Assembly (NCBI GenBank): GCA_050256015.1
Contig: JBFWIL010000185.1
Coordinates: 1-5,287 of the forward strand
Length of the DNA stretch: 5,287 bases
Source of the DNA: JBFWIL01 sp050256015
GTDB taxonomy: Bacteria > Bacteroidota > Bacteroidia > Bacteroidales > Prolixibacteraceae
Direction: 5' to 3'
The position numbers and the translations under genes are program-made. This document shows, one piece after another, positions 1-5,287 of the stretch; the stretch's first letter is position 1, and every line of letters starts with the position of its first letter. The notes below the pieces were generated by a model. That model was not told the origin of the DNA, did no database searches, and saw nothing but the letters and a program-made list of their open reading frames with translations.

Positions 1-1
1 A

Positions 2-253
2 ATACTGTGTGTGGTGAACCGGCATAAGGATCAGGCGGTCACCACCGATCTGATCGCCCAGGAAGGGGTATTCGACGGTGATTTTGAAGTTTATGAAGTG
101 AACGGCCCGGACATCAAATCTGTCAACAATTTTGGAAAAACAACGGTGCAAACCCAGCAAAAAAGTCCGATAAAAGTCAAAAACACGGATAAAATAACTT
201 ATTCCTTTGCTCCTCATTCCTTTACAATGATCAAAGGAAAGATCAGAAAATAG
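2..253 (+). CDS. Alpha-L-arabinofuranosidase, GH51-type, C-terminal fragment (5' end off the window)
   Basis: The frame is open from base 2 to a TAG at 251-253 and gives 83 residues; the GTG codons at 11 and 14 are internal valines, not starts. The peptide opens with a VVNRHKD-type strand, continues through DLIAQEG and EVYEVNGPDIKSVNNF, and closes with YSFAPHSFTMIKGKI. This is the pattern I recognise as the last strands of the C-terminal beta-sandwich of GH51 alpha-L-arabinofuranosidases, which remove terminal alpha-L-arabinofuranosyl groups from arabinan, arabinoxylan or arabinogalactan. The catalytic TIM barrel with its two glutamates is upstream of the window, so activity and signal peptide cannot be judged. 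The gene converges on the GH27 gene. The family call rests on a short conserved tail; another clan GH-A enzyme with a similar C-terminal domain is the main alternative. Confidence 0.8.
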   Translation: MLCVVNRHKDQAVTTDLIAQEGVFDGDFEVYEVNGPDIKSVNNFGKTTVQTQQKSPIKVKNTDKITYSFAPHSFTMIKGKIRK

Positions 254-267
254 CATTTGCTTTTTTT
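247..267 (+). terminator. Weak candidate terminator overlapping the GH51 stop codon
   Basis: AAAATAGC (247-254) can pair with GCTTTTTT (259-266) around an ATTT loop, giving seven pairs with one T-T mismatch and ending in a run of seven T at 261-267. It sits where a terminator of the plus-strand gene would be expected. The stem has only two G-C pairs, so it could be chance in AT-rich sequence. The rest of the convergent gap to 352 holds no clearer terminator for either gene. Confidence 0.25.
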
Positions 268-352
268 CAGCTAATTAATATTGTCCTAAACCCGGACATT
301 GCCCCAATCTGTTTTATCAGAAAGTATATCGGGATGCTGGGGAGTGGCACGT

Positions 353-1732
353 TTAATCATTTTTTGAAAAATAGAACAAGCGTGAACCATGAGGTTCGAC
401 ACTTGCCGTAAATTGATCGTGGGTATGGACTTTTTCTTCCTTACTCCACAAATCCTTTACCGTATAACTGCCTCTCAGTCCCAATTCGAAAAATGAAACC
501 GAAATATCGGATACTCCTTTATCATTCGTATTAAAAAATGCCACATATTTATTGTTTGTACCCGGGATATCGGCAGTCCAGACAATCAGTCCGTTTTCTT
601 CTTTTATTTGTTTGTTGTTGGTACTGTTTTTCGTTACATCCAGCAGATCGTCATTGGTTATCAGCGAAAGGGTAAACTCATCATTACTGGGAAGGTCACC
701 TCCAAACATCAGTGGAGAACGGAACATTGCCCAAAGGTTCATCAATGTATATTGCTCTGTCTTTGTAAAGCCAGTCATCCTGTCTCCACCACGTTCGCCC
801 CGAATTGACAAGCGACCCAACGGAAGCATATCCGCATCCGGGAAATGACCCTGGCCAATATAGGGAGCCCAGTCTGTACAACGTTTAAACTGCTGTTTAA
901 GCATAGCCCAGTTGTCCCAGAAATCATCGCAAATACGCCAGATATTGGCATGGTTCATCACGTGTTCGGCTTTTTCGAGCGGTGTGGCGCCCGGGGAAGT
1001 TGAAAATACCATTGGCCGGCCGCATTGATCAATTGCCTTCCGGATCATTTCTATCTCGTCCTGATGGTATGGACGCGACAAATCGTCAACTTTTACATAA
1101 TCTACCCCCCATGAAGCATACAGGTTAAAAATCGAATTATAGTATTCCTGGGCTCCTTCTTTCCCGGCAACAATGGTGTACATATCCCGTAGCCATTTAC
1201 ACTGTAATTCTTTTGAATAAATGTCGGCTGCTTTAGCGTTCGACCCCGGGATAGGGGTGTTCTTCCGCACAGCTTCAACAGGAATGCCACGCATCAGGTG
1301 GATACCGAATTTCAATCCTTTCCCGTGAATGTAATCAGCCAGCGGTTTGAAGCCATTTCCATCGGCTGCTGACGGAAACTTTTTCACAGCAGGCATCAGT
1401 CGCCCGTATTTATCCATGGTATAAACCGGATCAGTCTGATTGTATCCACCAGCTTTATCGTTTTCAACATACCAGCGAATGTCGATAACAATATATTCCC
1501 AGCCATGAACCTTCAGTTTCTCAGCCATGTAGTCTGCGTTTGCTTTTACTTCGTATTCGGTCACATTAGGGCCATAACAGTCCCAGCTGTTCCAGCCCAT
1601 TGGCGGAGTTTGAGCTACTTCCCAAAATGAAGGGGTTTGATCTGTTCCTATATGTTTTTCCTTTTTCCCTGTACATGATAGGGATAACAACCCTATTAAT
1701 ACATACACAGAAGTTTTTAATAATTTATTCAT
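353..1732 (-). CDS. GH27 glycoside hydrolase lipoprotein, probable beta-L-arabinopyranosidase (or alpha-galactosidase)
   Basis: This is a retaining exo-glycosidase of 459 residues. Residues 1-20 form a lipoprotein signal (MNKLLK, hydrophobic core, SLSC) with lipidated Cys20. The following TGKKEK is basic rather than acidic, so I infer that it faces the periplasm. The GH27 TIM barrel spans roughly 40-375: PPMGWNSWDCYG at 43-54, VIDIRWY at 82-88, GVDYVKVDD at 209-217 with Asp216 as likely nucleophile, WRICDDFWDNW at 265-275 with Asp270 as likely acid/base, PDADM near 298-302, and RSPLMFGGDL at the barrel end. A C-terminal beta domain follows at about 380-459. Ile85 replaces the second Asp of the Asp-Asp pair of alpha-galactosidases, as Ile67 does in the beta-L-arabinopyranosidase Abp (448 residues, Asp197/Asp255, from memory), with similar spacing. 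I chose the ATG at 1732 because it starts the signal peptide; an in-frame TTG at 1846 would put the terminator hairpin inside the gene. No Shine-Dalgarno motif is visible. Family certain, substrate inferred. Confidence 0.9.
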   Translation of the reverse strand: MNKLLKTSVYVLIGLLSLSCTGKKEKHIGTDQTPSFWEVAQTPPMGWNSWDCYGPNVTEYEVKANADYMAEKLKVHGWEYIVIDIRWYVENDKAGGYNQTDPVYTMDKYGRLMPAVKKFPSAADGNGFKPLADYIHGKGLKFGIHLMRGIPVEAVRKNTPIPGSNAKAADIYSKELQCKWLRDMYTIVAGKEGAQEYYNSIFNLYASWGVDYVKVDDLSRPYHQDEIEMIRKAIDQCGRPMVFSTSPGATPLEKAEHVMNHANIWRICDDFWDNWAMLKQQFKRCTDWAPYIGQGHFPDADMLPLGRLSIRGERGGDRMTGFTKTEQYTLMNLWAMFRSPLMFGGDLPSNDEFTLSLITNDDLLDVTKNSTNNKQIKEENGLIVWTADIPGTNNKYVAFFNTNDKGVSDISVSFFELGLRGSYTVKDLWSKEEKVHTHDQFTASVEPHGSRLFYFSKND

Positions 1733-1751
1733 TATTGAATATTTTATGGTA

Positions 1752-1759
1752 TAAATATA
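1752..1759 (-). promoter_or_regulatory. Possible Bacteroidota -7 element upstream of the GH27 gene
   Basis: On the minus strand these bases read TATATTTA, one mismatch from the Bacteroidota -7 consensus TAnnTTTG, about 20 bases upstream of the GH27 ATG and downstream of the terminator hairpin. No TTTG -33 element lies at the usual 19-21 base distance, and the surroundings are very AT-rich, so the match may be chance. A promoter somewhere in this spacer is expected because the hairpin should separate GH27 transcription from the SusC/SusD unit. Confidence 0.2.
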
Positions 1760-1792
1760 TATAATCAGATAATATTTTGCCTCTGGAAGATA

Positions 1793-1826
1793 AAAAATCC
1801 TTGCCCCTGTCAGGTCAAGGATTTTT
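1793..1826 (-). terminator. Rho-independent terminator between the susD-like and GH27 genes (symmetrical, possibly bidirectional)
   Basis: AAAAATCCTTG at 1793-1803 and CAAGGATTTTT at 1816-1826 are perfect reverse complements, forming an 11-bp stem. The 12-base loop can add a small inner stem, CCT at 1806-1808 with AGG at 1812-1814. On the minus strand the hairpin ends in a six-base T run (1797-1792), as in an intrinsic terminator. On the plus strand it ends in five T, so it might work both ways. It begins 16 bases after the stop of the SusD-like frame and ends 60 bases before the GH27 start, so GH27 is probably expressed separately or only by read-through. Confidence 0.7.
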
Positions 1827-1830
1827 ATGA

Positions 1831-1846
1831 TTGACAAAGTTGTCAA
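1831..1846. repeat. 16-bp palindrome at the end of the SusD-like frame
   Basis: TTGACAA (1831-1837), two bases, then TTGTCAA (1840-1846) form a perfect inverted repeat with 7-bp arms. It contains the TGA stop of the SusD-like gene (1843-1845), and its edge is the last base of the final Tyr codon. The two-base spacer is too short for a good RNA hairpin, so a dimeric regulator site or a recombination-related sequence is more natural than a terminator. Function is unknown, and no regulator gene is present in the window. Confidence 0.5.
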
Positions 1847-2826
1847 TAACCATTCGGACCGTTTGACTGGTCAAGGTAACTAAGATTGGTTCCGTCGGAA
1901 CTGGGGCCTCCTTCCCTGTCAAAAAGTACTTCACTGTTTCCGCAGTCAAGGAATAGTTGAGTATAATTGGTTTTTACATCATCGTACTTTCTGTAAAGAT
2001 CATATCCGTTTTCCAGAGCTGCATCAATACAGGCTTTTGCTGCATCGGCTGCTTTTTGCCAACGATCAGACTCCGGTGAAGTATAGCCAACAAGAGAGCT
2101 TAGGCCGGATTTATTCATTAGCGGACTGGCAGCATATAACAGCATCCGGGATTTTAACGCCAATGCTGCAACTTTGGTTGCCCGTCCTTTGTCTGTGCCG
2201 GTATAATCAGCAGGCAAAACGGCAGCGGCCTTATCACATTCAGAAACGATAAAATCGACATTCTCTTTGTAGGTATCACGTTTCACGTTCAAAAATTCGT
2301 CCCGGTCATCCAAAGAATAGGCCTTCGTAATAATTGGCATGGCACCCCAACGGGATACCAGATCGAAATACATCAATGCCCGGATGAATGTTACTTCACC
2401 AATCAACCGGTCTTTCTGTTCCTGATCAGTGAATTCAACTTCTTCAATCCGGTCAAAAAAGACATTGCAATTGCTGATATTTTCCCAAACAGTACTCCAC
2501 GAACGGTTATCCCATCCCCACCAGGCTCCATTCATACGTCCTAAATCAGATGCACTCACATATCCCTGGGTAAATGGCTCACACCCTCTTGACCATGTCA
2601 GGTAAGTCTCGTCAACAACCGAACTTTGCCATGATTCAGCCCACCCATGACCAATTTGATTATAACGGGCATTAACAAATGACTGGACTAAACTGGGATC
2701 ACTCCAGACAGCTTCCTCCGATATCTCGGTCAAGGGTTCTTTATCCAATAAGTCGTCTTCGGAACATGAACCGAAGAAAAAAATCAGCAAACCCAGCAAC
2801 GGAATATATTCAAAACATTTTTTCAT
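1843..2826 (-). CDS. SusD/RagB-family outer-membrane lipoprotein, truncated at the C-terminus
   Basis: SusD-like proteins are surface lipoproteins that bind a glycan and act as the lid of their SusC transporter. The ATG at 2826 begins MKKCFEY, a hydrophobic core, and FFFGSC, giving lipidated Cys21. SEDD follows at once, the acidic type of signal associated with surface export. Residues 22-130 are the N-terminal region, with an aromatic-rich NGAWWGWDNRSW stretch at 100-110. Residues 139-240 carry the TPR-like helices typical of the family (LIGEVTFIRALMYFDLVSRWG, then GRATKVAALALKSRMLLYAASP), with another helical segment near 255-285 and EVLFDR at 299-304. The frame then stops after SNGPNGY at 327 residues, just before the region that normally continues into the PTQELVDAY-like motif and the C-terminal SusD domain, so roughly 200-300 residues are missing. 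The gene starts 10 bases after the SusC-like stop. Without its C-terminal half it is unlikely to form a working lid; it may be a pseudogene or an assembly artefact. Confidence 0.88.
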   Translation of the reverse strand: MKKCFEYIPLLGLLIFFFGSCSEDDLLDKEPLTEISEEAVWSDPSLVQSFVNARYNQIGHGWAESWQSSVVDETYLTWSRGCEPFTQGYVSASDLGRMNGAWWGWDNRSWSTVWENISNCNVFFDRIEEVEFTDQEQKDRLIGEVTFIRALMYFDLVSRWGAMPIITKAYSLDDRDEFLNVKRDTYKENVDFIVSECDKAAAVLPADYTGTDKGRATKVAALALKSRMLLYAASPLMNKSGLSSLVGYTSPESDRWQKAADAAKACIDAALENGYDLYRKYDDVKTNYTQLFLDCGNSEVLFDREGGPSSDGTNLSYLDQSNGPNGY

Positions 2827-2836
2827 AATTAGCCAG

Positions 2837-5275
2837 TTAAAAAGTTAAGTTCAAACCAAAATTAAATACCCTCGACTGTGGGGTGCTCCAGGCGGCAAAG
2901 CCTTGTGACCCTTCTGTCGTTTCGGGGTCAATATCTTCCAAACCTGTGATTGTTAACAGGTTATATGCACTGGCATAGAGCCTTATTGTACTGAATGGCA
3001 TCCGTTGCAAAACACGTGATGGTAAAGTATAGGATAGTTCAATATTTTTTAACCGCAGGTAAGCTGCATCTTTTATCCAAAAGGTATTCTTCTGTGCAGT
3101 AGATGTTACCTCGCGGTCATAAATCCGCGGGTATCTGGAGTTGATATTGTCAGAAGTCCAACGTTTATCAAAGTAATCCTGGGTGAAGTTGCCAATACTT
3201 CCCGACTCAAAAAATACATATTGCCAAACATGGTCGGCTCCCTGCCAAAGCATGCTCAAATCCCAGTTTTTATAACTTAATGCCACATTGAGTCCATACA
3301 CGATTTCCGGTGTAGTTGTTTTATCCGGGCGAATTTTATCATTTCCGTCAATTGATCCGCTTTTGTCAACATCCCTAAAGATCAGGTCTCCCAACGTTGC
3401 GTTCCCAAGATGCGGGTATTTATCCAGATCTGCTTGTGTCCTGTATATTCCAATTGCATCGTACACCAGCCAGTCTGCCCCGATCGACTTGCCGGTTTGT
3501 TTTTGCCAGTCAAGCGTAGTTGCCGGTTCATCAATGTACGTGATCTCACTTTGGGCATAGGATAAGTTGCCACTTGCCGACAGTCCGAATTTTCCAAATT
3601 TCCGGGAATAGCCGAGGATAAATTCAAATCCTTTTGTTTCACATTCCCCAATGTTTTCGGCAGGTAATGATAACCCTGTATATTGAGGAATATACGAAGC
3701 GCCGGTTGCCAGGATGTCCTCTCTTTTCGTTTTAAACAAATCGAGATCAAAGCTGAAATGCCCCAGGAATTTACTTTCAAACCCGAAGTTGGTCGTTTTT
3801 GAAACTTCCCATCTTACATCAGGGTTTGCCGTTCTGACCCTTTCAATTCCTGTTTGTTGACTTGGATTGTTCCCTCCTAATACGGCATTTGATCCATAAG
3901 TGTATGTTGTGAGGTATTGGTATTTGTCTATTTTATCATTACCTCTCTCGCCCCAGGATCCTTTCAGCTTGAAATAATCGATAAATCCCAGTTTTTCTTT
4001 CCAGAAACTTTCTTCGGATATACGCCATCCCAGGGAAATTCCGGGGAAGAAACCAAACCGGTTTCCTTTCGGAAAATTTTCAGAACCATCGTAACGCCAG
4101 TTAAACTGAGCAAGATATTTCTCCTTAAAGCTGTAATCAACACGCCCGAAATAGTTCATCCGTCCGGTCTCGCTGGCAGTACCATCGTTCAGTTGGGTCT
4201 CCGAATCACCAGCGAAAAGTTCGTCCGTACTGGTTGATATAAAGTCTTGTCGTTTCCCATATAGATAATCATAACGACTTTCATATTGTTCGTAGGCTAC
4301 AAAAGCCGATAAATTATGTACACCGTTAAATGTCTTGTCATAACTCAGTCTGATATTGGCAGTAATGCCGCGGTTCTGGTCCATGTATTCATTCAATGAT
4401 GCATTACTGGGGCCATACTTTTTTGCATAATACTCGCCGGTATTATTATCCCGGCCATACAGATAGAATGCTTTTTGAAAATGTTTATAGAACTTATCAG
4501 AACGGTCAATGTACAAGCCTCCGTCCAACGCAAGCCCTTTTGTAATAAATGACAGATCCCAGTTAAATCCTAAATCTACATTTACATAAGAACGTTTATC
4601 TTTTTGATATCCCATTTCCCCATTGGCACAGGTAACCGGGTTAAAATCATCCTGCGGCGCCAGCACAGGCAGTCCATTTTCAGGCCATCTGATACTAACA
4701 CGGGGATCACCTTTCACCAAATAGCGCCAAATGTCTTCCGAACTGTAGTGTGGAGATTTTCTGTCTTCCTGACGAAGGGATATGTTGACAAATATTTTTA
4801 AATATTTCTGGGCCTGGATATCAATATTTGACCGTAAATTATACTGGTTGTAATTACTCGCACTGTGTTTATAATAGTTATCCTGATACTGGTATCCGGT
4901 GGATACAAAAAACTTTACGATATCGGTACCGCCTTCAATTGATAAGTTATGCCGTGTTTGCAATGAAAATGTACGTAACGTTTCATCCATCCAGTCAATA
5001 TCCGGATAATTTGTGGGATCGGAACCATCCCTGAACTTTTGAATCTGCTCTTCGGTGTACATAGGACTTCTGCCGTAAATATCAGTTTCTATTTCATTCA
5101 GGGCAATCGCATAATCAGCCGAATTCAGCATATCCGGTGTTATGGTAGGTTGCCGTAACCCGAAGCTTGAGTTAAGCTTAAAAGAAGGTTTTCCTGTTTT
5201 TCCCCGTTTGGTAGTCACCAGAATTACACCGTTTGCAGCACGTGAACCGTAAATAGCCGCCGAGGCATCTTTCAA
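2837..5275 (-). CDS. SusC/RagA-family TonB-dependent outer-membrane transporter, N-terminus missing
   Basis: This protein is the outer-membrane barrel that imports oligosaccharides captured by its SusD partner, powered by TonB-ExbBD. The 812 visible residues begin at LKDASAAIYGSRAANGV (the first codon is TTG, here an internal Leu) and run through ILVTTKRG. Together these form the end of the plug and the SusC/RagA signature region. The remaining residues are the 22-strand barrel with its aromatic-rich strands, ending in FNFGLNLTF, whose terminal Phe is the usual barrel-assembly signal. A DVDKSGSIDGND loop at residues 635-646 resembles the EF-hand-like calcium loop common in SusC proteins. The signal peptide, carboxypeptidase-D-like regulatory domain and most of the plug, some 200 residues, lie beyond the right edge. 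No frameshift is seen. Stop TAA at 2839-2837 is followed 10 bases later by the susD-like start, so the two are surely co-transcribed. Substrate cannot be read from this protein alone. Confidence 0.95.
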   Translation of the reverse strand: MKDASAAIYGSRAANGVILVTTKRGKTGKPSFKLNSSFGLRQPTITPDMLNSADYAIALNEIETDIYGRSPMYTEEQIQKFRDGSDPTNYPDIDWMDETLRTFSLQTRHNLSIEGGTDIVKFFVSTGYQYQDNYYKHSASNYNQYNLRSNIDIQAQKYLKIFVNISLRQEDRKSPHYSSEDIWRYLVKGDPRVSIRWPENGLPVLAPQDDFNPVTCANGEMGYQKDKRSYVNVDLGFNWDLSFITKGLALDGGLYIDRSDKFYKHFQKAFYLYGRDNNTGEYYAKKYGPSNASLNEYMDQNRGITANIRLSYDKTFNGVHNLSAFVAYEQYESRYDYLYGKRQDFISTSTDELFAGDSETQLNDGTASETGRMNYFGRVDYSFKEKYLAQFNWRYDGSENFPKGNRFGFFPGISLGWRISEESFWKEKLGFIDYFKLKGSWGERGNDKIDKYQYLTTYTYGSNAVLGGNNPSQQTGIERVRTANPDVRWEVSKTTNFGFESKFLGHFSFDLDLFKTKREDILATGASYIPQYTGLSLPAENIGECETKGFEFILGYSRKFGKFGLSASGNLSYAQSEITYIDEPATTLDWQKQTGKSIGADWLVYDAIGIYRTQADLDKYPHLGNATLGDLIFRDVDKSGSIDGNDKIRPDKTTTPEIVYGLNVALSYKNWDLSMLWQGADHVWQYVFFESGSIGNFTQDYFDKRWTSDNINSRYPRIYDREVTSTAQKNTFWIKDAAYLRLKNIELSYTLPSRVLQRMPFSTIRLYASAYNLLTITGLEDIDPETTEGSQGFAAWSTPQSRVFNFGLNLTF

Positions 5276-5287
5276 AGATCGGAAGAG
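5276..5287. other. Residual Illumina adapter sequence at the contig end
   Basis: The final 12 bases read AGATCGGAAGAG, identical to the start of the Illumina TruSeq adapter. Read in the SusC frame they encode Leu-Phe-Arg-Ser before LKDASAA, whereas the family has an IEVLKDASA-type sequence with Val before Leu. The break from family consensus therefore falls exactly at 5275/5276. These bases should be treated as non-genomic. Confidence 0.9.

Noticed and set aside
11..253. A stand-alone small gene starting at GTG 11.
   Set aside because: The frame is open to the window edge and the peptide matches the tail of a much larger GH51-type enzyme, so it is a truncated gene, not a small one.
282..298. 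A short TGTCC / GGACA inverted repeat in the convergent gap.
   Set aside because: Only five pairs with a seven-base loop and no T run; easily expected by chance.
302..342. A stem of CCCCA-ATC (302-309) with GAT-GC-TGGGG (333-342) in the convergent gap, considered as a shared terminator.
   Set aside because: It has a two-base bulge and a 23-base loop, and there is no T tract directly after it on either strand.
552..848. A 98-residue plus-strand open frame opposite the GH27 gene.
   Set aside because: It lies wholly antisense to a well-supported conserved gene, has no recognisable domain, and is low-complexity Ser/Leu/Phe-rich as expected of a shadow frame.
1733..1846. A longer GH27 frame starting at TTG 1846 and overlapping the SusD stop by four bases, adding 38 residues.
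   Set aside because: The extra residues would be encoded by the terminator hairpin and AT-rich spacer and would bury the lipoprotein signal inside the protein. The ATG at 1732 gives a proper signal peptide and GH27-like length.
3382..3780. A 132-residue minus-strand frame inside the SusC-like gene in another frame.
   Set aside because: The main SusC frame is continuous and conserved across the whole interval, so this is an out-of-frame shadow and not a sign of a frameshift.
3917..4237. A 106-residue plus-strand open frame opposite the SusC-like gene, plus shorter ones at 3288-3560, 4604-4801 and 4828-5034.
   Set aside because: All are antisense to the SusC barrel, have no family features and no upstream start signals; they are by-products of its codon usage.

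Overview
The window looks like a fragment of a polysaccharide utilization locus (PUL) from a member of the Bacteroidota. The evidence is an adjacent SusC-type TonB-dependent transporter and SusD-type lipoprotein, two glycoside hydrolases, lipoprotein signal peptides, moderate-to-low GC, and the absence of a Shine-Dalgarno motif before the two visible starts. I cannot name the genus. The fragment appears to be a metagenomic or draft contig piece. Its last 12 bases (5276-5287) match the Illumina TruSeq adapter start, so real sequence on the right probably ends at 5275.

Layout, left to right. Positions 2-253 (+) encode the last 83 residues of a GH51-type alpha-L-arabinofuranosidase whose body lies off the left edge. 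A 99-bp convergent gap follows. Positions 353-1732 (-) encode a complete 459-residue GH27 lipoprotein. A 110-bp spacer (1733-1842) holds a strong hairpin terminator and a weak promoter candidate. Positions 1843-2826 (-) encode a SusD-like lipoprotein that stops at 327 residues, well short of the roughly 500-650 usual for the family. Ten bases further, 2837-5275 (-) encode the last 812 residues of a SusC-like transporter, cut at the right edge. On the minus strand the order is susC-like, truncated susD-like, terminator, GH27, with the GH51 gene converging from the other side.

How the genes may work together: the SusC/SusD pair would capture and import an oligosaccharide across the outer membrane, and the GH27 and GH51 enzymes would trim terminal sugars. 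The GH27 active site carries Ile where alpha-galactosidases carry the second Asp of the Asp-Asp pair. This matches the determinant described for the beta-L-arabinopyranosidase Abp of Geobacillus stearothermophilus. With a GH51 arabinofuranosidase beside it, the most economical reading is an arabinan, arabinogalactan or other arabinose-rich pectic glycan locus. This is inference.

The oddest point is the abrupt end of the SusD-like gene, exactly where a perfect 7-bp-arm palindrome begins, 16 bases before a hairpin. It may be a real deletion or rearrangement, or an assembly chimera; the adapter remnant makes the second possibility serious. I saw no RNA genes, CRISPR arrays, insertion sequences or wholly new system.
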